Positions 1-4,470 of a stretch of DNA of 5,074 bases are shown piece after piece. The notes beneath the pieces were generated by a model. That model made no database searches and was not told the DNA's origin. It saw nothing but the letters and a program-made list of their open reading frames with translations. A program made the translations under genes and the position numbers. Positions within the stretch are counted from its first letter, which is position 1. Each line of letters opens with the position of its first letter. Source of the DNA: Gammaproteobacteria bacterium (lineage in GTDB: Bacteria > Pseudomonadota > Gammaproteobacteria > GCA-001735895); assembly GCA_003231795.1 (NCBI GenBank), contig QIJI01000267.1, forward strand, positions 1 through 5,074, given 5' to 3'.

Positions 1-201
1 GCACAGGCCGCCTTTGATACCCGTATAATTGGTTATCTAAACAATAAGATTAGATCAAGACCTGAGTTTATGTGGTGAAAGTCAGTATTTATTTTGCTGA
101 CCCTGAGACGGGAGGATGGGAACTACGAGATCAGGCAATCATCGGGAATATCAACATTAGAAATATCCCGCCTGGAGTTCGCCTCTCCTGTATACCCGGA
201 C

Positions 202-207
202 TATACT
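202..207 (+). promoter_or_regulatory. Possible -10 box for the CvpA gene
   Basis: TATACT matches five of six bases of the sigma-70 -10 consensus and lies about 80 bases before the probable start at 290. The best -35 is only TTCGCC at 178-183 with an 18-base spacer, which is a poor match. Transcription could instead come from further upstream. Confidence 0.2.
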
Positions 208-274
208 TTCTGCACCATGATCGACAACCGATGGTCTTCTAAACCGGAGATCTGGACTGTCGTAGACATTGATC

Positions 275-280
275 GGAGAA
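275..280 (+). promoter_or_regulatory. Ribosome-binding site choosing TTG 290
   Basis: GGAGAA is the only good Shine-Dalgarno-like sequence here and sits 9 bases before TTG at 290. The first possible start in the frame, TTG at 269, has only a GGAG at 246-249, which is 19 bases away and too far. The start at 290 also puts the first membrane helix right at the N-terminus, as is usual in CvpA proteins. Confidence 0.5.
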
Positions 281-289
281 ACTCTGAAA

Positions 290-1390
290 TTGGATTTATC
301 GCTTATTATATTCATTGCCGTGGTGGCGTTTTTTACCTACCGGGGCTTCAAAAAGGGCCTGCTCAAATCACTTTCACGGATCCTGGGCCTACTGTTGGGT
401 TATGTCGCAACCATCCTTTACAGCAAGCCTTTATCGGTGATGGTGGAATCATGGTTCCAGTTTCAGGGTATTGTCGGGTACGTCACGGCGGCACTCATGT
501 TATTTCTCGGTGCCGGCATTATTGTGAGCCTGTTGTTCTGGCTGGTCGGAAATTTCCTGTCGCAGGATGAATCTCCTTCGACCGGGTCTCGCGTGGGCGG
601 CAGCGTCGTCGGTTTGATAACCGGCACGGTCGTCGCGATTGTCATCGTCTGGACATTTAATTTTTTAAATCATTTGCGCGCTCCCGAAGATTCGACCAAC
701 AAGCCAGGTGCCGGGCAAAGCGTGATCGCAAAACTCGCCAGCCAGGTCGCAGGCAAAGCCGTCGGCGCCGCAATGTCGATGGGATCGACAAAACCAGAAA
801 TCGTGAATCTGAGTGCTGCCATAATCGAGTCACCCGCCAAATTAACACAACAGGCACAAGCACTCGCGAATAGCAAAGATTTGCAGGCCTTGTTGATTGA
901 CCCGCAAAACCAGCGAGTGCTGAATAGCGGCGATGTTGAAGCGGTTCGTAATTTACCAGCATTACGTCAACTGGCGAGCAATCCCGATATGCTGGCGCTT
1001 GCAAATTCCGCCGGTATGCTCGACCAAGCCACGGACAACGAAGCGGTAGAAAAAGTGCTGGCGCAAAATATCACCCACCTCTGGGGCCGGGTCCAGCGCG
1101 TCAAGAATGATCCGCGGGTTCAGGAAATTCTCGCCGATCCCGAATTTCAGCAAAAAATAAACTCCACTAATCCGATCGACCTACTCTCGAATCCGAAACT
1201 GTTAGAACTTGCAGATATCGTTTTAGGTGACGACGCGACGGGTGGCAGCGGGGATAATAATGACGCGACGGGTGGCGAGTCTGGCAACCTGTCCGAGGCA
1301 AAACCTGCTAGCGAAATATTCACCTGGACCGATGGCGACGGGCGCGTTCATTATTCCGACACCGATCCAGCGTCTGCGGTGCGCCAGTGA
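290..1390 (+). CDS. CvpA-family membrane protein with DUF4124-like C-terminus
   Basis: Predicted inner-membrane protein of 366 residues. Residues 1-130 match the CvpA (colicin V production) family in pattern: four hydrophobic segments at about 3-16, 31-46, 62-89 and 104-127, with a basic RGFKKGLLKSLSR stretch after the first helix. Plain CvpA proteins are about 160-190 residues, so this one has an extra 200. By the positive-inside rule the basic loop is cytoplasmic, which places both ends in the periplasm. Residues 185-315 are helical and carry recurring DP/NP motifs (DPQNQRVL, NPDMLALA, DPRVQEILADPEFQ, NPKLLELA) like those of STI1/DP chaperone-binding domains. A Gly/Asp-rich linker at 314-333 has a duplicated DATGG. 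The end, FTWTDGDGRVHYSDTDP at 344-360, matches the core of DUF4124, usually a periplasmic module. The TTG start is chosen on its ribosome-binding site. Function is unknown; CvpA proteins have been linked to envelope processes. The EamA gene follows after 69 bases and may be co-transcribed. Confidence 0.8.
   Translation: MDLSLIIFIAVVAFFTYRGFKKGLLKSLSRILGLLLGYVATILYSKPLSVMVESWFQFQGIVGYVTAALMLFLGAGIIVSLLFWLVGNFLSQDESPSTGSRVGGSVVGLITGTVVAIVIVWTFNFLNHLRAPEDSTNKPGAGQSVIAKLASQVAGKAVGAAMSMGSTKPEIVNLSAAIIESPAKLTQQAQALANSKDLQALLIDPQNQRVLNSGDVEAVRNLPALRQLASNPDMLALANSAGMLDQATDNEAVEKVLAQNITHLWGRVQRVKNDPRVQEILADPEFQQKINSTNPIDLLSNPKLLELADIVLGDDATGGSGDNNDATGGESGNLSEAKPASEIFTWTDGDGRVHYSDTDPASAVRQ
1232..1276 (+). 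repeat. 15-base direct repeat inside the CvpA gene
   Basis: GACGCGACGGGTGGC occurs exactly at 1232-1246 and again at 1262-1276, a period of 30 bases, so the frame is kept. It encodes DATGG twice in the flexible linker between the helical DP/NP region and the DUF4124-like tail. This looks like a recent in-frame linker expansion. Confidence 0.85.
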
Positions 1391-1459
1391 CGATTCAATT
1401 AGCGTGAACAGAGGCTCCCCGACGTATAAACTCCGATTTTGTAAAACGGAACATCGATT

Positions 1460-2338
1460 TTGACACGCCATCAGAACAATAACCTGCTCGGAATCGGACT
1501 GATGTTGCTGGCGATGCTGTTGTTCGAAGTCATGGACGCCGTTGTGAAATGGCTTCTGAGCGATGACATGTCGGCAATCCAGGTGATCGCAATTCGCAGC
1601 TGGATGATTGTTCCGTTCGTCATTATCCTGCTCGCGATACGCGGTGAACTCAAGCAGTTGTCGGTGCGTCGCCCGGGGCAACACCTGTTACGGGGCATGA
1701 TTGGATTTCTCGCGCCTTTTACTTTTTTCACCTCACTCAAGTCCCTGCCGCTGGCCGATGCAACCGTGGTATTTTTCAGCGCCGCGTTTGTTTTGACTGC
1801 TGCGTCGGCAATCGTATTGAAGGAACGGGTTGGCATTCATCGCTGGAGCGCCGTGGCCATCGGTTTCGTTGGCGTTATGATTGCAATGAATCCCACGGGT
1901 GACGGCGATATCGGAGCTTATTTACTGGTTCTTTGCGCCACGCTTTTTTACGCGTTCATCTTCATTTCCGGTAAAAAAATGTCGCAACACGACTCGATCA
2001 TCTCGCTTGTGTTTTCGTTGCACCTCGGCATGGGTGTCGCCGCAACCGTCGCATTACCCTGGGTTTGGGTACCGATTACCATGCCCGAACTAGGCAAACT
2101 CACGGCCGTGGCAGGCATTGCGCTGGTCGCACACTTTGTATTTACTACCGCATTCGCTCGCGCCGAAGTTTCGGCGCTGGCACCGTTCGAGTACTCCGCA
2201 CTGTTATGGGCGGTCCTGATCGGTTATCTGGTCTGGGGGGATCTACCCACCGTGGAAGTCTGGATCGGTGCCGCCATTATCATAGCCGCCGGCTTATACA
2301 TGGCTCACCGTGAAACGATGCATCGAAAGTCCGGCTGA
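1460..2338 (+). CDS. EamA-type drug/metabolite transporter (DMT superfamily)
   Basis: Predicted ten-helix inner-membrane permease of 292 residues, the usual length for this family. Two tandem EamA repeats are visible, at about 9-143 and 152-283. Family-typical segments are LLFEVMDAVVKWL (20-32) in helix 1, HLLRGMIGFLAPFTFF (75-90), LPLADATVVFF (97-107), ERVGIHRWSAVAIGFVGV (122-139), FEYSALLWAVLIGYLVWG (243-260) and WIGAAIIIAAGLYMAHRE (268-285). Members move small metabolites such as amino acids, nucleosides or S-adenosylmethionine-like compounds, often outward; the substrate cannot be read from the sequence. The frame starts at TTG 1460, with a modest GGA 9 bases upstream. The next in-frame ATG, at 1502, would cut into the first helix, so TTG is preferred. 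It lies 69 bases after the CvpA gene with no clear terminator between, so a two-gene operon is possible. The family assignment is firm; the start is less so. Confidence 0.92.
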   Translation: MTRHQNNNLLGIGLMLLAMLLFEVMDAVVKWLLSDDMSAIQVIAIRSWMIVPFVIILLAIRGELKQLSVRRPGQHLLRGMIGFLAPFTFFTSLKSLPLADATVVFFSAAFVLTAASAIVLKERVGIHRWSAVAIGFVGVMIAMNPTGDGDIGAYLLVLCATLFYAFIFISGKKMSQHDSIISLVFSLHLGMGVAATVALPWVWVPITMPELGKLTAVAGIALVAHFVFTTAFARAEVSALAPFEYSALLWAVLIGYLVWGDLPTVEVWIGAAIIIAAGLYMAHRETMHRKSG

Positions 2339-2362
2339 TATAATTCCAGCCAATCCGCTCAA

Positions 2363-2394
2363 CTCAGGTCAAAGATTCTGTAATCTGGCTTGAG
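2363..2394 (+). other. Imperfect hairpin after the EamA gene
   Basis: AGATT (2373-2377) and AATCT (2382-2386) form a 5-base stem with a CTGT loop, closed further out by CTCA (2363-2366) and TGAG (2391-2394) across an internal loop. It could help end transcription of the EamA gene, but it is not followed by a real T-run, so it is only a weak terminator candidate. Confidence 0.2.
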
Positions 2395-2426
2395 GTCTTG
2401 TTGCAAAAAAACCGAACAACCGCAAA

Positions 2427-2446
2427 TATCGGTTTATCGGTATACT
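2427..2446 (+). promoter_or_regulatory. Possible promoter -10 with paired heptamers
   Basis: TATACT at 2441-2446 is a good sigma-70 -10 box, 30 bases before the ATG at 2477, which would give a short leader. No good -35 sits at 16-18 bases. The heptamer TATCGGT occurs at 2427-2433 and 2435-2441, the second copy running into the -10 box. Either the promoter is weak and helped by an activator, or the heptamers are a repressor site; both are inference. Confidence 0.35.
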
Positions 2447-2476
2447 GTTCGCCGACCCAACAAAATAAAACAGAAT

Positions 2477-2695
2477 ATGGAACTAGGGATAAATTCGATT
2501 ATCGGCATTGGCCTTCTTTTATACGGCTCCTACAAGCTAATCATGTACCGATTCGCACCCGAAAAACTGGCCAAACTGGAATCCATGAAACAGGAGTTTA
2601 GTACCAAAAAGGCCGCCTATTTATTTATTTTCGGCTATATCCTACTTCCTTTTGTCGCCGGCCTGTTGATTTTGACGCGCGATTATCGCGGTTGA
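2477..2695 (+). CDS. Small two-helix membrane protein, function unknown
   Basis: A 72-residue protein of a family I do not recognise. Two hydrophobic segments are visible, at about 6-24 (INSIIGIGLLLYGSYKLIM) and 46-66 (AAYLFIFGYILLPFVAGLL). They are joined by a charged, Lys/Glu-rich stretch at 25-45 that contains KLAKLESMKQEF and is probably an exposed helix. The tail RDYRG is basic, so a hairpin with both ends in the cytoplasm or both outside is plausible. The open frame extends upstream to 2390, but ATG 2477 is preferred. It puts the first helix at the N-terminus and lies just after a promoter-like -10 at 2441-2446; the upstream extension is rich in Lys, Arg and Cys and looks non-coding. 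There is no strong Shine-Dalgarno sequence. The gene converges on the next one with 10 bases between stops. The hydrophobic pattern makes it credible as a real gene; function cannot be given. Confidence 0.6.
   Translation: MELGINSIIGIGLLLYGSYKLIMYRFAPEKLAKLESMKQEFSTKKAAYLFIFGYILLPFVAGLLILTRDYRG
2678..2690. repeat. 13-base perfect inverted repeat at the convergent gene ends
   Basis: CGCGATTATCGCG is a perfect dyad lying over the last codons of the small membrane protein gene, just before its stop at 2693-2695 and near the end of the opposing gene. It could form a tight hairpin in either transcript. No T-run follows on either strand, so calling it a two-way terminator would be a guess. Confidence 0.3.
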
Positions 2696-2705
2696 TACAG
2701 CACCG

Positions 2706-3116
2706 CTACAGACGTGCGATGGTAATCGCGTAAAACATGGCGCAAACCAGCAACAGGCTCAGTAGAAAAGGTTTCGCCGAACGTAACCATCCAGGTAAGC
2801 GGGATGGTGCCAACACATACAACGCGGTAATTACCATCAAAGCACCCGAAACCAGCGCAGCTATGCCCCAGAACTCGTTGTAATTTTGAACACCATACCA
2901 GAGCACATTCCACAACCCGGCCACGAGTACTACCCAGGCACCGGCCTTGCGAATAAACAACGGTAATTTTTTGAATGGCGGAGCCGCCGCAGCCAGGCCA
3001 ATGAACATGCAGGCCGTAACAATAGTTCCCATGGGTAACATCAGATATTCCACAGCAGATAACCGGGGAATCATACAACTCAACACCGGGTTTATGGTAA
3101 TGATTAAGGGCGTCAC
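2706..3116 (-). CDS. Four-helix membrane protein, function unknown
   Basis: A predicted integral membrane protein of 136 residues if it starts at GTG 3116. Hydrophobic segments are at about 25-45, 59-77, 83-103 and 115-133. The best-defined part is GLWNVLWYGVQNYNEFWG (67-84), two helices joined by a short Trp/Tyr/Asn-rich turn. This resembles small proteobacterial membrane proteins of unknown function that I cannot name. The loop PPFKKLPLFIRK after the first helix is basic and so probably cytoplasmic. The start is uncertain: ATG codons at 3074, 3041 and 3032 are in frame, and none of the starts, including GTG 3116, has a strong ribosome-binding site. A start at 3041 or 3032 would place the first helix at the N-terminus. 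It is divergent from the secreted-protein gene across a region with two inverted repeats, which hints at shared control. Another frame on the same strand (2683-3078) is a Cys/Gly/His-rich shadow. Confidence 0.65.
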   Translation of the reverse strand: MTPLIITINPVLSCMIPRLSAVEYLMLPMGTIVTACMFIGLAAAAPPFKKLPLFIRKAGAWVVLVAGLWNVLWYGVQNYNEFWGIAALVSGALMVITALYVLAPSRLPGWLRSAKPFLLSLLLVCAMFYAITIARL

Positions 3117-3129
3117 TAAAAATGCGCTT

Positions 3130-3147
3130 AGTTCATAAGGTTGAACT
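3130..3147. promoter_or_regulatory. Inverted repeat, candidate operator half
   Basis: AGTTCA (3130-3135) and TGAACT (3142-3147) form a perfect 6-base dyad around a 6-base centre. It lies between two divergent genes, 14 bases upstream of the GTG at 3116, and shares bases 3146-3147 with the next inverted repeat. The symmetry and position fit a dimeric repressor or activator site; no regulator gene is present in the window. Confidence 0.35.
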
Positions 3148-3159
3148 GAATTGATTCAG
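3146..3159. promoter_or_regulatory. Second inverted repeat, candidate operator half
   Basis: CTGAATTGATTCAG has perfect 6-base arms (CTGAAT and ATTCAG) around a 2-base centre, in the middle of the 88-base divergent intergenic space. Poor -35-like hexamers, TTGAAC (3141-3146) and TTGATT (3151-3156), overlap it. A protein bound here could block transcription toward the secreted-protein gene. Confidence 0.35.
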
Positions 3160-3204
3160 CCCTGTCGATAGTTACTCGCAATCTGTACAAACCCGAAGGA
3201 ACCA

Positions 3205-3831
3205 ATGCCAGTAAGACCGCAGCGCTACGCGTCACTTGGCCGCGCGCTACTTTGTATCTTGTTAATAACTTCCGCTAGTGCTCGCGCCCTGGAAGAACTG
3301 GAGAGAATTGAATTGCTTGAGCCTATGCCCGGCCCGGACAAACGCAATATTGGTTGGGAATGGCATTATATCGACCAGAATGGCAAAGCCGGATACATGC
3401 GCAAGATCGGAGGCACCGCGTCAACTGCCAGTTACAGTCGCACCGATGGCTGCAAATGGACCCGTGCGATTCGTGGATTTGCGCCAGCTTTGGTCTGGTC
3501 CGATTGTCCCAGCTCCGGTAACGCCGAGGTTGAATTCAACGGTGGCGATATCTGGCCGATCAAGGTCGGCAATAAATTTAGTTACCGAATGCAGGGCAGT
3601 AGTTCTTTTATAGGTTTCAAGTGGTCGGGGGAACGTAACTGTGAAATTACCTATAGCGTTCGCGTAAAAACCGTAGCAGGCGAATTTGACAGCTTTAAAC
3701 TGGTTTGCCAGGAACGTTGGGGAACTCGTACCTGGTGGCTTTCACCCGAAGTCGGGACTGCCGTTGCCTACCAACAGGAAACTGGAAAAGATGAGTTGAT
3801 TTTGCAGGAAATGACTAAAATTGTGAAATAG
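3205..3831 (+). CDS. Secreted four-cysteine protein, function unknown
   Basis: A 208-residue protein starting at ATG 3205, preceded by GAAGGA at 3195-3200, a good ribosome-binding site. Residues 1-28 look like a Sec signal peptide: basic start (RPQR), hydrophobic core (ALLCILLIT) and a likely cut after SASARA or one residue later, so the mature protein should be periplasmic or exported. The mature part has four cysteines, at 83, 101, 146 and 168, enough for two disulfides, and many aromatic residues. The C-terminal segment VKTVAGEFDSFKLVCQERW (154-172), followed by TWWLSPEVGTAVAY (176-189), recalls beta-rich proteobacterial periplasmic domains in which a strand pair with AG-F-(D/S)-F-K is followed by W-SP-VG. 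I cannot name the family. There are no evident catalytic motifs or membrane helices beyond the signal. It diverges from the four-helix membrane protein gene and converges on hspQ, so it is probably transcribed alone. Confidence 0.8.
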   Translation: MPVRPQRYASLGRALLCILLITSASARALEELERIELLEPMPGPDKRNIGWEWHYIDQNGKAGYMRKIGGTASTASYSRTDGCKWTRAIRGFAPALVWSDCPSSGNAEVEFNGGDIWPIKVGNKFSYRMQGSSSFIGFKWSGERNCEITYSVRVKTVAGEFDSFKLVCQERWGTRTWWLSPEVGTAVAYQQETGKDELILQEMTKIVK

Positions 3832-3834
3832 CCC

Positions 3835-3865
3835 ACGTAACAGACAGCTTCCCGATTTACGTCTG
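3835..3865. terminator. Possible hairpin between convergent genes
   Basis: The 41 bases between the two stops hold overlapping inverted repeats: ACGTAA (3835-3840) with TTACGT (3857-3862), and alternatively CAGAC (3841-3845) with GTCTG (3861-3865). Either could form a hairpin in the transcript of the secreted-protein gene or of hspQ. No T-run follows, so terminator function is only suggested by position. Confidence 0.25.
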
Positions 3866-3872
3866 GCGCGAT

Positions 3873-4205
3873 CTAATGACGATAGCTGCGGGGGATGGCA
3901 TAGCTATCACCCAGAAATTCACCGAATACCTCAGCCACCTGGGGATGATCGACCGGCTTTCCAGAATCATCAATCAGAAGATTCTGCTCCGATACATAGG
4001 CGATATAGGCAGATTCTTCGTTTTCTGCCAACAAGTGATAAAACGGTTGGTCCTTGCGTGGACGTACATCTTCGGGAATCGAATCCCACCATTCCTCGGT
4101 ATTATTGAATTCAGGGTCGACATCGACAATGACGCCACGAAACGGATAAACCCGGTGGCGTACTACCTGTCCGATCGAAAACTGTGTACTTTGAATATGC
4201 ATCAT
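3873..4205 (-). CDS. hspQ: HspQ / hemimethylated-DNA-binding family protein
   Basis: A soluble protein of 110 residues (ATG 4205) or 109 (ATG 4202), close to the 105 residues of Escherichia coli HspQ (YccV). The family core is clear: FSIGQVVRHRVYPFRGVIVD (9-28), DVDPEF (28-33), then a WW-D-IP segment, RPRKDQPFYHLLAENEE (48-64), YIAYVSEQNLL (67-77) and GKPVDHPQV (82-90). In E. coli HspQ binds hemimethylated DNA, affects DnaA stability and acts as a specificity-enhancing partner of the Lon protease; the same roles are inferred here. An upstream GTG at 4232 would add nine residues before the double ATG, but they are not family-like and would lie partly over a promoter-like sequence, so an ATG start is preferred. 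No Shine-Dalgarno is seen before any start. I see no sigma-32 heat-shock promoter. The usual E. coli neighbours of hspQ are not present; it appears to stand alone. Confidence 0.93.
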   Translation of the reverse strand: MMHIQSTQFSIGQVVRHRVYPFRGVIVDVDPEFNNTEEWWDSIPEDVRPRKDQPFYHLLAENEESAYIAYVSEQNLLIDDSGKPVDHPQVAEVFGEFLGDSYAIPRSYRH

Positions 4206-4213
4206 AGTTACTA

Positions 4214-4242
4214 AATATAGGCGAATTTTCACAATACAACAA
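4214..4242 (-). promoter_or_regulatory. Sigma-70-like promoter for hspQ
   Basis: On the minus strand TTGTTG (4242-4237) and TATATT (4219-4214) are separated by exactly 17 bases. The start of transcription would fall near 4207-4208, only a few bases before the ATG at 4205 or 4202. That would make the mRNA nearly leaderless, in line with the missing ribosome-binding site. Confidence 0.45.
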
Positions 4243-4270
4243 CTGAAGCAAAGATCAGGAAACTGAATTT

Positions 4271-4288
4271 CCAGCCCCAGCCCCAGCC
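4271..4288. repeat. Short tandem repeat CCAGCC x3
   Basis: Three perfect copies of the hexamer CCAGCC lie in the divergent space between hspQ and the sulfur-metabolism gene, about 30 bases upstream of the hspQ -35. It is a small slippage-prone tract with no evident role. Confidence 0.8.
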
Positions 4289-4332
4289 GGAGAGTAAATC
4301 AGCATCACCACGACCCCGTCATAATTTTCCTC

Positions 4333-4360
4333 TTGTACAGGCAATTTCCAGGTGTATCAT
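4333..4360 (+). promoter_or_regulatory. Sigma-70-like promoter for the sulfur-enzyme gene
   Basis: TTGTAC (4333-4338) and TATCAT (4355-4360) are separated by 16 bases, each a fair match to consensus. The expected start is near A4367, giving an untranslated leader of about 104 bases. This start falls just before the structured part of the leader, which supports the call. Confidence 0.45.
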
Positions 4361-4366
4361 TCGCGC

Positions 4367-4470
4367 ATCAAGATAAAGGCTCCAGGGCTTGTAGGCCCTA
4401 CCGCGCTGCCTTGGTACTAGACGGTTAGCAATAAGCTAACTTTTTATATCAACAGCTTTAGGAGCTAACC
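4367..4470 (+). promoter_or_regulatory. Candidate riboswitch or attenuator leader
   Basis: An untranslated leader with several designed-looking elements. The 5' part folds as AAGGC (4376-4380) with GCCTT (4408-4412), enclosing AGGGC (4384-4388) with GCCCT (4395-4399) and leaving TCC and an 8-base strand unpaired. The 3' part holds a terminator-like hairpin (4424-4445). The arm GGTTAGC (4423-4429) can instead pair with GCTAACC (4464-4470), next to the Shine-Dalgarno AGGAG (4460-4464). It can also pair with CTACCG (4398-4403) around one bulged T, which would act as an antiterminator. GCTCC (4379-4383) can pair with GGAGC (4461-4465) over the Shine-Dalgarno. Such competing pairings are typical of ligand-sensing leaders, and sulfur amino-acid genes are classic targets of SAM riboswitches. 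I do not see the S-box, SAM-II or other SAM consensus. Function and ligand are inference. Confidence 0.45.
4424..4445 (+). terminator. Intrinsic-terminator-like hairpin in the leader
   Basis: GTTAGC (4424-4429) and GCTAAC (4435-4440) make a perfect 6-base stem with an AATAA loop, directly followed by TTTTT (4441-4445). The stem is short and only half G-C, so termination may be partial. It lies 25 bases before the start codon of the downstream gene, as in transcription attenuation, and also after hspQ's divergent space, so it is not serving any upstream gene on this strand. Confidence 0.55.

Larger units (their letters stand above)
1..289. other. Leader or gene boundary with no secure gene
   Basis: No confident gene is seen here. 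On the + strand, the first frame is open from the window edge to a TGA at 76-78 (25 codons) and could be the tail of an upstream gene. A GTG at 75-77 overlaps that stop as GTGA, the usual geometry of translational coupling, and opens a 55-codon frame to a TAA at 240-242. That short product begins VKVSIYFADPETGGWELRD and resembles no family I know; its start has no clear ribosome-binding site. A longer frame from 94 runs through the first 280 bases of the CvpA gene in another register and is judged a shadow. A perfect TATAAT lies at 24-29, but a matching -35 would fall at the window edge and is not convincing. Confidence 0.3.

Noticed and set aside
14..29. TTGATA (14-19) with TATAAT (24-29) as a promoter
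   Set aside because: The two boxes are only four bases apart, far too close to act together.
94..570. 158-codon open frame on the + strand overlapping the start of the CvpA gene
   Set aside because: More than half overlaps the CvpA membrane domain in another frame, the translation has no domain pattern, and the start has no ribosome-binding site.
1223..1684. 153-codon open frame on the minus strand across the end of CvpA and the start of the EamA gene
   Set aside because: It is antisense to two well-supported genes, and its His/Gln/Arg-rich product looks like antisense of hydrophobic coding sequence.
2333..2351. GGCTG/CAGCC hairpin at the end of the EamA gene as a terminator
   Set aside because: The stem is five bases with a 9-base loop, overlaps the stop codon, and has no T-run after it.
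2683..3078. 131-codon minus-strand frame alongside the four-helix membrane protein
   Set aside because: It is the same region in another register; its product is rich in Cys, Gly and His with no regular helices, whereas the chosen frame has four clean hydrophobic segments.
3876..4214. 112-codon + strand frame opposite hspQ
   Set aside because: It is fully antisense to hspQ, whose family motifs are unmistakable.
4361..4406. SAM-II-like CGCGC start (TCGCGC at 4361) and GCTAA near the end
   Set aside because: The CGCG segments are self-complementary but the conserved SAM-II pseudoknot spacing and loop bases are absent, and 4361-4366 probably lies upstream of the transcription start.
4361..4440. 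A classical S-box (SAM-I) riboswitch, prompted by ATCAAGA near the expected RNA start and an AGGG..CCCT stem
   Set aside because: The further S-box landmarks, including the GATGAA-CCCGGCAACC kink-turn segment and the closing P1 strand, are not visible, so I keep the class open.
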